Assembly: GCA_964651495.1 (NCBI GenBank)
Contig: CAZYWP010000016.1
Coordinates: 1-31,885, forward strand
Origin: CAZNVB01 sp964651495
GTDB lineage: Bacteria > Acidobacteriota > Aminicenantia > Aminicenantales > UBA8522
DNA: 31,885 nucleotides
Direction: 5' to 3'
Shown in pieces: positions 15,119-23,430 of the stretch. Under the pieces are notes generated by a model, which searched no databases, had not been told where the DNA came from, and saw nothing but the letters and a program-made list of their open reading frames with translations. Each line of letters begins with the position of its first letter. The first letter of the stretch is position 1. A program made the position numbers and the translations under genes.

Positions 15119-16189
15119 CTACTCGAGTTCTACGAGCTCATACTCGATCGAGCCCAGCCCGATCTTCGCCCCGTGCTTGAGCTGCAGTGACCAATCGAGG
15201 TCATAGCCGACGCGCAGCATATCTTTACCCGCCCTTTTATTCACCAGGTCGGCGGACGCTCTGTCCAACGCCACGGGATCCAGCGAAGACAGAATCCCGA
15301 TGTCTTCGACGATTTCCGGCTGGTCTCCGGCCATGCAATCGCAGTCTTTAGTCATCTTGAGGAGGAAATTCAGGTAACCGACCTTGCCCTTGAAATGGCT
15401 GTGGACGGCGTAAGCATATTCGGCCATCTTTTCCTGCAGGCGGGCCGCGTCCGCGTCCCAGCGCATCTTCACTGCGCCCACCTTGCAGACGACCAGGCAC
15501 TCGCCGCAGCCGATGCAGCGGTCGTCCACGATGAAGGCGCTCCCCTCTTTCTGGATGATGGCCTGGGAAGGGCAGTAATCCAGGCAGATGCCGCAGTTGG
15601 TGCAGGCCTTCGAGCTGATGCGGGGATGCACATGGGAATGCTGCTCCAGCTTCCCCGCCCGGGCCGCGCAGCCCATTCCCAAGTTCTTGATAGTCGCCCC
15701 GAGTCCCGTCTGAACGTGGCCGGTGAGATGACTGAGACAGATCAGAAAGTCCGAGTGGACAATCGCCGCACCGACCTTGGCCGCTTTGATGTGCTTCAGG
15801 TTGATCTTGATTTCCTCGTCATCCTCGCCGATGAGTCCGTCGGCGATATGGATCGGGAGGCCGGCTCGCTCGAGCGAATACCCGTGCCGGGCGGCCAGGT
15901 TGAGGTAATCGACCGCGTTCGACCTCATCCCCACGTAAAGGGTGTTCGTATCGGTGAAAAAAGCCCGGGCCGTCTTTTTCTGGAGCCGGTAGACCAGGTT
16001 TTCCAACCAGGACAGTTGGATGTGGCCCGTGTTACCCTTTTCGCCGAAATGGATCTTCAGGGCGACGAAAGAACCCCTTTCGATTTTTTCGTCGAGCCCC
16101 AGCTCAAGATAAAGCCTCTCCACTTTCTTGGATAATGCCCCGGGCTCCTCTTTGCGGGTGGCTGGTATAAAAAAGGCTTTGCTTTTCAT
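15119..16189 (-). CDS. DUF362 protein with two [4Fe-4S] ferredoxin motifs
   Basis: The protein is 356 aa. The N-terminal DUF362 domain (about 1-185) includes the VALKIHFGEKGNTGHI segment, a conserved HLTGHVQTGLGATIKNLGMG core and Cys174. It is followed by a dicluster ferredoxin: Cys196, 199, 202, 206 and Cys225, 228, 231, 235. It lacks a signal peptide, so it is probably cytoplasmic, in contrast to the Tat-exported DUF362 protein at 4918..5796. Family members are annotated only as Fe-S proteins; an electron-transfer role is inferred. The ATG at 16189 with AGGAG four bases before it is preferred over an upstream start that would run into the aminotransferase gene. It lies 16 bp after that gene, hence one operon. 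Confidence 0.88.
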   Translation of the reverse strand: MKSKAFFIPATRKEEPGALSKKVERLYLELGLDEKIERGSFVALKIHFGEKGNTGHIQLSWLENLVYRLQKKTARAFFTDTNTLYVGMRSNAVDYLNLAARHGYSLERAGLPIHIADGLIGEDDEEIKINLKHIKAAKVGAAIVHSDFLICLSHLTGHVQTGLGATIKNLGMGCAARAGKLEQHSHVHPRISSKACTNCGICLDYCPSQAIIQKEGSAFIVDDRCIGCGECLVVCKVGAVKMRWDADAARLQEKMAEYAYAVHSHFKGKVGYLNFLLKMTKDCDCMAGDQPEIVEDIGILSSLDPVALDRASADLVNKRAGKDMLRVGYDLDWSLQLKHGAKIGLGSIEYELVELE

Positions 16190-16205
16190 GCTGCTCCTGC
16201 TTCTT

Positions 16206-17348
16206 CTATTCGCCGATAATCGCCCGGGCCGCGCGCCGGCTCTCACCGCGCTCGAATTGATAACCAAGCGACCCCAATGTCAGTTCCAGCGCATCCAACG
16301 CAAAATAAACCTGGGATGCCGAAAGGTTCCCCATATGTCCCATCCGGAAGACCCGGCCAGCCGTTTGCGCTAACCCGCCCGCGACGACCACCCCGTTTTC
16401 GTTATAAAGGCTGCGGAAACGTTTATCCTCGATCCCGGGGGGATAATTGACCACGCTCAATGTATCGGCCAGGAATGGCTCTGCGGTGAAAAAGGTGAAC
16501 CCCAGCTCGGACAGGCCCGCCCTGATGCCGCGGGCATACCTGGCGTGCCTCAGGAACCGCTGTTCCACGCCCTCCTCGAGGATGATTTGAGTTCCCTCAT
16601 AAAACGCCCGGATTTCGTTGACACAGGGTGTCGAGAAGTATTTGGCCGGGTCTTTCATAATCGGAAGCCAGCGGAGGAGGTCGGAGTAGTAAGCCGGGAT
16701 GGCCGGCATCGTTCTCCTCTTTTCCATCGCCCGTTCGGAAAGGACGAGCACGGCCAGCCCCGGCGGAGCGCCGAAACACTTCTGAGCGGCGGTAAGGACC
16801 ACGTCGATCCCCCAGTCATCCATCCTCTCGGCGATTCCGCCGGTGGCGCAAACTCCATCCACAAGGAAAAGAAGGCCGCGCCCTTTCAAGACCTCGGCAT
16901 AAGCCTGAATCGGGGCGCAGGTGCCGGTCGCCGTATCCACATGAGTCGACACGACAACGCTGTATATTCCGGATTTGAGCTTCTTTTCCAGCTCGTCCTG
17001 GAGCACCGCCCTCCCCCACTCGCTCTCTATGATGTCATGGCCGAGGCCGAAGCTCCGGCAGATCTCGGCCATGCGGGTGCCGAAATAGCCCTGGGAAAGA
17101 ATCAAAACCCGGTCTTCTTTGGCGACGGTGTTGAGAAGCGCTATCTCCATAGCCAATGTCCCTGCGCCTGAGATAATAAAAGCCTCTCCCCTCTCGCAGA
17201 AGACGATTTTCTTCAGGTTGGCCAGGGCGCGCGGCAGCTCCTCGACCATCTCCAGCCCGACATGGGAGACCGTAGGCAGGGCCAGGCTGTGGATGATGCG
17301 CGGATGGACGGGGCTCGGCCCGGGGATGAGCAGTAATTTTTCTCTCAC
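16206..17348 (-). CDS. Class V aminotransferase (serine/alanine-glyoxylate type)
   Basis: The protein is 380 aa with a GTG start preceded by GAGGAG. It is a fold-type I PLP enzyme: the opening LLLIPGPSPVHPRI is typical of alanine-glyoxylate, serine-pyruvate and PucG-like aminotransferases. SGAGTLAMEIA binds the cofactor phosphate, Asp164 (LVDGVCATGG) contacts the PLP ring and Lys190 (TAAQKCFGAPPG) is the Schiff-base lysine. The C-terminal GHMGNLSASQVYFALDALE matches the family. The exact amino donor and acceptor cannot be decided; glyoxylate or pyruvate transamination is most likely, with phosphonoacetate-type relatives less so. It is the first gene of an operon with the DUF362-ferredoxin protein. 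Confidence 0.88.
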   Translation of the reverse strand: MREKLLLIPGPSPVHPRIIHSLALPTVSHVGLEMVEELPRALANLKKIVFCERGEAFIISGAGTLAMEIALLNTVAKEDRVLILSQGYFGTRMAEICRSFGLGHDIIESEWGRAVLQDELEKKLKSGIYSVVVSTHVDTATGTCAPIQAYAEVLKGRGLLFLVDGVCATGGIAERMDDWGIDVVLTAAQKCFGAPPGLAVLVLSERAMEKRRTMPAIPAYYSDLLRWLPIMKDPAKYFSTPCVNEIRAFYEGTQIILEEGVEQRFLRHARYARGIRAGLSELGFTFFTAEPFLADTLSVVNYPPGIEDKRFRSLYNENGVVVAGGLAQTAGRVFRMGHMGNLSASQVYFALDALELTLGSLGYQFERGESRRAARAIIGE

Positions 17349-17400
17349 TCGTCTTTCTCCTCGCCAAAAATCCCTATTATTCTTAGCGAAAGCATCGGAT

Positions 17401-17433
17401 AAATCAAGGGGACAGAGTCTACAACTCTGTATC
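17401..17433. repeat. REP-like palindrome 2
   Basis: A perfect 7-bp stem (ACAGAGT, 17412..17418; ACTCTGT, 17424..17430) with a 5-nt loop has partly matching outer bases. The left side starts AAATCAAGGGGACA, almost identical to the left side of palindrome 1 (AAATCAAGGGACA at 15054..15066). It lies in the 341-bp gap before the GH20 gene. Between 17441 and 17575 the minus strand holds a 45-codon open frame without a good start, perhaps a remnant; nothing else there is recognisable. Confidence 0.5.
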
Positions 17434-17616
17434 TTTGTTCTTATGAAGGGGGGGTCATGTCGCGGTTCACCCCCGGCGCCCTCGCGGCCGATTTTGTCGA
17501 TTTCTTAGCCAGTGAGCTCGCGGCATCAAACGCTTCGGCCGGCGGGGGGCCCCCGAACCACGCCACCCTCCCCTTCTATCATTAAAGGATGATCATTGAA
17601 TTAGAGATTGTTCGAG

Positions 17617-17646
17617 TTGACAAGCTCACCGGGATTGAAATAAAGC
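17617..17646 (+). promoter_or_regulatory. Possible promoter for the GH20 gene
   Basis: A perfect TTGACA lies at 17617..17622. The best -10 candidates 17-18 bp downstream (ATAAAG or TAAAGC) are poor, so only the -35 box is convincing. Confidence 0.3.
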
Positions 17647-17689
17647 ATAGGGTAGCGACCGGAGTATGAATGTTTATATGGAGGCAATG

Positions 17690-19999
17690 ATGAAACAGGC
17701 ATCCCATCCAAGAGTCTTTTCCTGGAGAAGCCGGCAACTTCAAGCTATGACACTTCTGCTCATCCTTCTTTTTGCCCTGGTGAGCTTTGGTAGCGCTGCC
17801 GCCGGCGGCGTATCCATCATTCCCAGGCCGGCCAAAATGGAAGTGCGGTCGGACGTCAGTTTCGTTCTCCGTCCGAGCACTAGGATAATGGTCGAGGCGA
17901 AAGCAGCCGAGGTCATTGCCGTAACGGAGGAGCTGGCGGCCAAGTTGAGGAAAACTACAGGCTATCCCATCGAGATTCTTATGGGTGCGGGCAAAACCCG
18001 AAAAGACGCCGTCGTGCTCAGGATCAACGAAAAGCTGGCCAGGCTCGGGAAGGAAGGCTACCAGCTCTCGGTTGGAAAAAACGATGTTGTCATCGAAGCT
18101 CTCCGGCCGGCGGGGCTTTTTTACGGAGTTCAGACGCTGTACCAGCTCCTGCCCGCAGAGGTCGAAAGCGCTGAAGTCAAGAAGGGAATCGCCTGGACAA
18201 TCCCGGGCCTGAAGGTCGAAGACCGGCCGCGGTTCGGCTGGCGCGGTGTCCACCTCGATGTCGGCCGCTATTTCTTTCCTAAGGAGGCGGTCAAAAAGTA
18301 CCTCGATTACATGGCCATGTACAAGATGAACACTTTCCATTGGCACCTCACCGAGGACCAGGGATGGCGCATCGAGATTAAGAAATACCCCGGGCTGACC
18401 GAGGTGGGCGCCTGGCGGAAGGAAACCTGGGACGACGGCCGGCCGCACGGCGGTTTCTACACCCAGGAGGACATCCGCGAGGTCGTCGAATACGCCAAGG
18501 CGCGGTTCATCACCGTGGTTCCCGAGGTCGAGATGCCCGGCCATTCGGTGGCCGCGCTGGCCGCCTACCCTGAGCTCTCATGTTCTGGTGGGCCGTTCAA
18601 GGTCGGGACCGATTGGGGAGTCATGCATGACGTCTACTGCGCGGGAAATGAAAAGACCTTCGAGTTTCTCCAGGACGTCCTCAGCGAGGTCATAGGGCTG
18701 TTTCCGAGTGAATTCATCCACATCGGCGGGGACGAGGTTCCCAAGACGCGCTGGAAAAACTGTGTCAGATGCCAGGAGCGGCTGAAGTCCGAGGGGCTGG
18801 CCGACGAGGCGGAACTCCAGAGCTATTTCATCAAGCGGATTGAGGGCTTTCTCAACACCAAGGGAAAACGGCTCATCGGATGGGACGAGATCCTGGAGGG
18901 AGGACTTGCTCCCAATGCCGCGGTCATGTCCTGGCGCGGTGTCGCCGGCGGGATCGAGGCGGCCAAAGCGGGCCATGACGTCGTCATGACGCCAATTTCC
19001 CATTGCTACTTCGATTATTATCAGGGAACGGTGAACGAGCCGCGGGCGATCGGCGGTTTCCTGCCGATCGAGAAGGTCTATTCTTACGAGCCTGTGCCGG
19101 CCGACCTGACTCCGGAACAGGCCCGGCATGTCCTCGGCGCTCAGGCGAATATCTGGACGGAATACATGCCTGAATTCGCCCAGGTCGAGTACATGCTCCT
19201 GCCGCGGATGCTGGCCCTGAGCGAGGTTGTCTGGACGGCGAAGGAGCTGCGCAGCTTCGATGACTTCTCGCGCCGGGTCGTCCCCCACTACGACCGGCTG
19301 GCGGCAGCGGGCGCCAATTTCCGGGTCCCGCCGCCGCAGGGCCTGGGCGGGAAAAAGGTGGTCACTTCCCCTGTCTCAGTCACAATTGGCCCCCCCTTCC
19401 CGAACGCGGAGGTCCGCTGCACCGTCGACGGGACTGACCCGACGCGGCAATCCCCGCTCCTGACTTCAAAGCCGATCGAGATCGCCGCCAGCGGGCTCTT
19501 GAAGGCGAGGACGATCCTGCCCGGAGGAAGGATGAGCCGCGTGGTCAGCACCTCGTTCAGCCTCGTCGACGCCGGCCTGAACGGGCTCGAGTACGGCTAT
19601 TATGAAGGGACCTGGACGAAGCTGCCTGACCTCAAAGCGCTGCCACCGGCCAAGACGGGCCGAGCGCTCGACATCACCTTGGAGCCGGCCGACGCCCGGC
19701 CGAACGACTTCGCCCTTCTTTTCAAGGGATATATCCAGATCGTCAACCCTGGGGATTATACGTTCTGGCTCCTGGCCGACGACGGTGCCCGCCTGGAGAT
19801 CGGGGGTCAGGAAGTCGCCCGTCATGACGGGTTGTTCTGGCTCAGAGAAGTCAGCGGCACGATCTCCCTCCAGCCCGGCAAGCACCCCATCCAGGTCTCC
19901 TATTTTCAGAAATCCGGGGGCCGGCAGCTGGAGATTCTCTGCGCCGGTCCGGGAGTGGAAAAGCAGGCCCTTCCGGCCCACTGGCTTTTCTTGAAATAA
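17690..19999 (+). CDS. Secreted GH20 beta-N-acetylhexosaminidase with PA14 domain
   Basis: The protein is 769 aa. Domain order: signal peptide (membrane segment about residues 20-36), GH20b N-terminal domain (about 40-165), GH20 catalytic barrel (about 175-510), a chitobiase C-terminal/Fn3-associated domain (about 560-620) and a PA14 carbohydrate-binding domain (about 630-769). The catalytic pair is Asp348-Glu349 in HIGGDEVPKTRW, and the barrel starts with FGWRGVHLDVGRYF. GH20 enzymes release terminal GlcNAc or GalNAc by substrate-assisted catalysis. The frame is open from 17666, but TGGAGG (17679..17684) is placed five bases before the ATG at 17690, so that start is used. It converges on the NahK-like kinase and nucleotidyltransferase genes, which could process the released sugar. 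Confidence 0.93.
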   Translation: MKQASHPRVFSWRSRQLQAMTLLLILLFALVSFGSAAAGGVSIIPRPAKMEVRSDVSFVLRPSTRIMVEAKAAEVIAVTEELAAKLRKTTGYPIEILMGAGKTRKDAVVLRINEKLARLGKEGYQLSVGKNDVVIEALRPAGLFYGVQTLYQLLPAEVESAEVKKGIAWTIPGLKVEDRPRFGWRGVHLDVGRYFFPKEAVKKYLDYMAMYKMNTFHWHLTEDQGWRIEIKKYPGLTEVGAWRKETWDDGRPHGGFYTQEDIREVVEYAKARFITVVPEVEMPGHSVAALAAYPELSCSGGPFKVGTDWGVMHDVYCAGNEKTFEFLQDVLSEVIGLFPSEFIHIGGDEVPKTRWKNCVRCQERLKSEGLADEAELQSYFIKRIEGFLNTKGKRLIGWDEILEGGLAPNAAVMSWRGVAGGIEAAKAGHDVVMTPISHCYFDYYQGTVNEPRAIGGFLPIEKVYSYEPVPADLTPEQARHVLGAQANIWTEYMPEFAQVEYMLLPRMLALSEVVWTAKELRSFDDFSRRVVPHYDRLAAAGANFRVPPPQGLGGKKVVTSPVSVTIGPPFPNAEVRCTVDGTDPTRQSPLLTSKPIEIAASGLLKARTILPGGRMSRVVSTSFSLVDAGLNGLEYGYYEGTWTKLPDLKALPPAKTGRALDITLEPADARPNDFALLFKGYIQIVNPGDYTFWLLADDGARLEIGGQEVARHDGLFWLREVSGTISLQPGKHPIQVSYFQKSGGRQLEILCAGPGVEKQALPAHWLFLK

Positions 20000-20017
20000 C
20001 CCGGGCTGCTCAGTTCT

Positions 20018-20062
20018 GGAGGGAAACGCCGCCAGGGCGCCAGCCTCCCCTACGAGCGCCCT
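20018..20062. terminator. Possible bidirectional terminator between convergent genes
   Basis: The region contains GGAGG/CCTCC (20018..20022, 20044..20048) and AGGGCGC/GCGCCCT (20034..20040, 20056..20062), two overlapping and mutually exclusive stems in the 50-bp gap after GH20 and the end of the kinase gene. There is no T-run, so evidence is weak. Confidence 0.3.
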
Positions 20063-21183
20063 GAAGCAGGACGTTTTTTCAGCAGTAGCTCGCTGATGAC
20101 TTTTTCCATCTTTTCGGCGTGCTCTTCCATCGACCTGACCAGGGCGAACTGCGCTCTCGCCCGGTCCAGGTTCTGGCCCGGCCGGTGAATCCGGAAATAG
20201 ACATCGCCCTCCAGATGGTCGGTGAGAAAGCGGAGGCCGATGGTGAAGGTGATCAACCGGCCGGAAAAAACCAGCAGGTCCAGCTCTTTCTCGGTCAGGA
20301 AACCGGCCGCTTCCTCGATATAGCCGTTAGCGAGGGCCCGGAACATTTCCATTTCGATTTTGACCTTGGACAGGTCGGGCTCATCCTCGGCGGCAAAGCT
20401 CGTCGTCGTCCTGACCATGTCGCCGAAATCGTAGAGGGCCGAGCCGGGCATCGTGGTATCGAGGTCGATGATACAGATCGCCTTCCCGGTCCCGTCGTCG
20501 AAGAGGATGTTGTTGATCTTGGTGTCATTGTGCGTGATGCGAAGCGGCAGGGCCCCGCTCTCCAGTGCGTCCGTGACGATGCCGGTCATGGCCTTGCGGT
20601 CGAGAGCGAACTCGACCGCATCGCGGGCGTCTTCAGCCCGAACGTGAGGGTCTTTCTCCAGGACTTCCCGAAACCTGGCAAACCGCCGGGGGGTGTGATG
20701 GAAAAAGGGAATGGTCTCGTGGAGCGAGGCGGCCGACAGGTCGGCGAGCAGCTTCTGGAAGCAGCCGAAAGCCCGCCCCGCCTCAAACGCCTGCTCCGGC
20801 TGTCGAGCGATGTTGATGATATGAGTATCGCCGACGAAGCGGTAAGCCCGCCAGTAGTTTCCCTCCGGAGACCGGTAAAAGCTCCGGCCGGCCCGAGAAT
20901 TGGCCAGGTTGAGCGTCTCCCGGTCGGGATCCCGGCCCGGGATTTTTTCCAGCCTGGACCGGAGATGGCGGGTGATCCTCTCGAAGTTGGCCATCAACAA
21001 TTCCGGGTTGCGGAAGACGAAGTGGTTGATCCTCTGGAAGATAAAGCGCTCCGGCGTCCCGCCGCGGGAGGATTCCAGGAGGTAGGTCTCGTTGATGTGT
21101 CCCACCTTGACAAAGTGGTGGCGGACATACTCCCCCTCGATCTCGAAGTTGGCGAAAACCTCTTTTAAATCATGCTGGTTCAA
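20050..21183 (-). CDS. NahK-like N-acetylhexosamine 1-kinase (APH fold)
   Basis: The protein is 377 aa, with aminoglycoside phosphotransferase fold. The pattern FVKVGHINETYLL at the N-terminus, FIFQRINHFVFRNPELLM next, the catalytic loop RITHNDTKINN (Asp220) and metal-binding CIIDLDTTMPG (Asp240, Asp242) followed by YDFGDMVR and AAEDEPDL strongly resembles NahK of the lacto-N-biose/GlcNAc salvage pathway. NahK phosphorylates GlcNAc or GalNAc at C1. The start is a TTG codon (21183) after a distant GAGGG; no ATG occurs before residue 64. It lies 12 bp after the nucleotidyltransferase gene and is convergent with the hexosaminidase. Homoserine- or other small-molecule kinases of the same fold are less likely. 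Confidence 0.8.
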   Translation of the reverse strand: MNQHDLKEVFANFEIEGEYVRHHFVKVGHINETYLLESSRGGTPERFIFQRINHFVFRNPELLMANFERITRHLRSRLEKIPGRDPDRETLNLANSRAGRSFYRSPEGNYWRAYRFVGDTHIINIARQPEQAFEAGRAFGCFQKLLADLSAASLHETIPFFHHTPRRFARFREVLEKDPHVRAEDARDAVEFALDRKAMTGIVTDALESGALPLRITHNDTKINNILFDDGTGKAICIIDLDTTMPGSALYDFGDMVRTTTSFAAEDEPDLSKVKIEMEMFRALANGYIEEAAGFLTEKELDLLVFSGRLITFTIGLRFLTDHLEGDVYFRIHRPGQNLDRARAQFALVRSMEEHAEKMEKVISELLLKKRPASGRS

Positions 21184-21195
21184 CGCAGGATTCCC

Positions 21196-22116
21196 TCAGT
21201 CTCGAATTTTTTCCGGATAGACTCCCCGATCGATGAGCTCTCGGATCCGCGACCGGACGCGGGGCAGATCTTCCGGGTAGGTCACACCGAACCACTGCTC
21301 GGCCGTGGGAAGGTATTTGACCCGAATCTTTCCTGATTTCACCAGCCCGTTGACCGCAAACGGGATAAAATATTCAGCCTCGGACTCCGCGGTGCCGGAG
21401 CGGCCGAGAAATTCGGCAAAGCCCCGCTCGAGATGAGCGAACACGGTCGGCGTGAACCCCCAGAGGTTCATGGAGACGATCGTCTCACCCGGCAGGGAAA
21501 TCCAGCGTCCGTCTGCATCCATCATCCGGCCGCCGTCGCCCTGCTTTTCGATCTTCAACCGCTCCACCACTTCGGCGAGAAAGCCGCTCGAGTCCAGGCT
21601 GCAGACCCCCCGCGAAACGGAACCGAACTCGGAGAGGGTGTTGGTCAGCCGGTAGCCGACAAAGCAATACTCGTCCCCAGGTGCCGGAGGCGGGTCCTGC
21701 CGCAGCCGGGCGCCGATCTCGCGGTAGGCGCCGGGCCCGTAAAAATCATCGGCATTGATGACCGCAAACGGCGTGTCGATCGCCTTCCGGCCGACAAGCA
21801 CCGCATGCGCTGTCCCCCAGGGCTTCTGGCGCCGGGGCGGAACGGCAAACCCCGCCGGCAGGGCTTCCTCGATTTCCTGATAAACATAGGCCACCGGGAC
21901 ACGGCTCTCCCAATATTCCCCCACAGAGCGGCGGAAGGCCTCCTCGATCTGCCGGCGGATGACGAAGACCACGCGGCTGAACCCGGCCCGCAGAGCATCA
22001 TAAAGGGAATATTCGAGAATGGTCTCGCCTGTGGGCCCGACCGGATCGATCTGCTTTAATCCTTTGTACCGCCTGCCGATGCCGGCGGCGAGGACTAGGA
22101 GGCTCGTGTCTCGCAT
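21196..22116 (-). CDS. Sugar-phosphate nucleotidyltransferase
   Basis: The protein is 306 aa. The N-terminal NTP-binding region LLVLAAGIGRRYKGLKQ has the Gly-rich loop with Arg and Lys of nucleotidyltransferases, and VINADDFYG gives the metal-binding Asp. It sits directly upstream of the NahK-like kinase. A sugar-1-phosphate is therefore the likely substrate, giving a UDP-HexNAc or similar NDP-sugar. No left-handed beta-helix acetyltransferase domain is attached, unlike GlmU. AGGA lies six bases before the ATG, and a strong promoter lies upstream. The NTP and sugar specificity is not readable from sequence. Confidence 0.8.
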   Translation of the reverse strand: MRDTSLLVLAAGIGRRYKGLKQIDPVGPTGETILEYSLYDALRAGFSRVVFVIRRQIEEAFRRSVGEYWESRVPVAYVYQEIEEALPAGFAVPPRRQKPWGTAHAVLVGRKAIDTPFAVINADDFYGPGAYREIGARLRQDPPPAPGDEYCFVGYRLTNTLSEFGSVSRGVCSLDSSGFLAEVVERLKIEKQGDGGRMMDADGRWISLPGETIVSMNLWGFTPTVFAHLERGFAEFLGRSGTAESEAEYFIPFAVNGLVKSGKIRVKYLPTAEQWFGVTYPEDLPRVRSRIRELIDRGVYPEKIRD

Positions 22117-22144
22117 TCCTTTTCCTGGATTGGAATAGCCCCCA

Positions 22145-22174
22145 TTTATAGCACATCGCCGGAAAATATGTCAA
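22145..22174 (-). promoter_or_regulatory. Sigma-70-type promoter for the kinase-nucleotidyltransferase operon
   Basis: On the minus strand TTGACA (22169..22174, perfect) and TATAAA (22145..22150) are separated by 18 bp. It is 29 bp upstream of the nucleotidyltransferase start and just downstream of the HAD gene fragment. Confidence 0.65.
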
Positions 22175-22222
22175 AACGCGCGCCTGGTGGTTTGCACGAA
22201 TGTCCTGTTCGTCGGATGGGGC

Positions 22223-22270
22223 GTCGATGCTCATCCCGTCGAGGTCGAAGATGACGCTCTTGAAGCTCAC
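22223..22270 (-). pseudogene. N-terminal fragment of a HAD-family phosphatase gene
   Basis: A GTG at 22270 overlaps the TGA of the upstream hydrolase gene (GTGA). It opens a frame reading SFKSVIFDLDGMSID, a near-perfect HAD motif I with the nucleophile pattern DLDG. After about 16 codons the similarity stops. The frame runs on without recognisable HAD motifs through the neighbouring promoter and into the nucleotidyltransferase gene in another frame. It is best read as what remains of a HAD hydrolase gene once translationally coupled to the hydrolase and later deleted. A chance match is unlikely but possible. Confidence 0.5.
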
Positions 22271-23346
22271 TGGGTCTCTTTAATCCTTCCCACCTCGAAG
22301 AGCGGTTCGCCCCGGCCGGTCGGAGGCGTGTTGATGATGTAGAGGATCACGCCGCTGAAAGGCGCCCGGAGGTCTTCGGCGACACGGCCGAGATAGTCGG
22401 TGACATAGCCGACTTTCTGACCTTTGGAAACGTAATGCCCCATCTTCGTCAACGGAAAGAAAAGGCCGTCGGTCTTGGAATAGACCACCTCATAGCGGTC
22501 GATCCAGACCGGGTCATCCGGGATCTCCGGACGCCCCTCCAGCATTCCCAGGTGCCTCATCAGGCTCAGCGTGCCGTCGACGTTTCGCCGGATCGACTCC
22601 TCGTCGGTCTTGCCCAGATAACCGGATTCGGTCGTGATCGCCGGCTTGCCCAGAAGCACGGCCGTGTTGCCGAGATACCTGGAATCGGCCAGATCCTTGG
22701 AACGTGTCTCATCGATGATGATGTGCTTGATGCCGAAAGCCAGAGCCATCCGACGCGTGAGAGCGTCCAGGTCCCGGTTTCCGCTGATCATCCAGTACGT
22801 ATAGGGAATAAGAGCCTCGTTGCCATCGCCGCAGTGGAGGTCGACGAGATAATCGCATTTCTTGATGACTTCTTCGGTCAGCACAAAGGCCGTCCGCTGG
22901 CTGATGGTCCCCTCCGGGCTGCCCGGAAAGACGCGGTTCAAATTTTTCCAGTCATAGGGATTATAGTAGATCGTCCTTTTCTGGAAAGAGGGCAGGTTGG
23001 CGATATGGACGAGAACCAGCGTCCCGGCGAGTTCCTGCGGATCAATGAGCTCCTTCAATCGGTAGAGGGCCAGGATGGGGGGATATTCGTAGCCGTGAAT
23101 GCCGGCCACGAGGGCGAGCGTTTTCCCGTTTTTCGCCCCCCGGATGACCGTCAGGGGAATGGACGTCCCGAGCCCGTCCCTCTCAGGAACAGCCAGGAAT
23201 CCCGAAACTGTCTCCCCCGGCAACGCCTTCAGGCTGCCGATGGTGAAAGCGTCGGCGCTCCGACCGGGCTGGGCCCGCAAGAGGAGTCCTAAGCCTAAAA
23301 TGATGGCCGAAATCAGAATGCACGTTTTCCGATGGATAGGCGGCAT
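22267..23346 (-). CDS. Exported AspA/AstE-type zinc carboxypeptidase-like hydrolase
   Basis: The protein is 359 aa. An N-terminal membrane or signal segment lies at about residues 9-27. The M14-related succinylglutamate desuccinylase/aspartoacylase domain follows: zinc ligands in LVAGIHGYEYPP (His and Glu; the family usually has HGNE) and LVDLHCGDG (His), with a probable catalytic Glu in ITTESGYLG. A C-terminal beta domain (VSKGQKVGYVTDYLG) matches family members. It probably hydrolyses an N-acyl amino acid or peptide amide bond outside the cytoplasm; substrate unknown. AGGAGG is well placed before ATG 23346, so the longer open frame to 23553, which has no signal-like start, is rejected. It ends overlapping the HAD fragment. 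Confidence 0.85.
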   Translation of the reverse strand: MPPIHRKTCILISAIILGLGLLLRAQPGRSADAFTIGSLKALPGETVSGFLAVPERDGLGTSIPLTVIRGAKNGKTLALVAGIHGYEYPPILALYRLKELIDPQELAGTLVLVHIANLPSFQKRTIYYNPYDWKNLNRVFPGSPEGTISQRTAFVLTEEVIKKCDYLVDLHCGDGNEALIPYTYWMISGNRDLDALTRRMALAFGIKHIIIDETRSKDLADSRYLGNTAVLLGKPAITTESGYLGKTDEESIRRNVDGTLSLMRHLGMLEGRPEIPDDPVWIDRYEVVYSKTDGLFFPLTKMGHYVSKGQKVGYVTDYLGRVAEDLRAPFSGVILYIINTPPTGRGEPLFEVGRIKETQ

Positions 23347-23430
23347 GGAACCTCCTTTCCTCCGTTTTCCGTATTTTAGTTTATTCTCTCCCTCCGGTCT
23401 ATGACAATGTTTGCTTCGACAGAAAAAATA

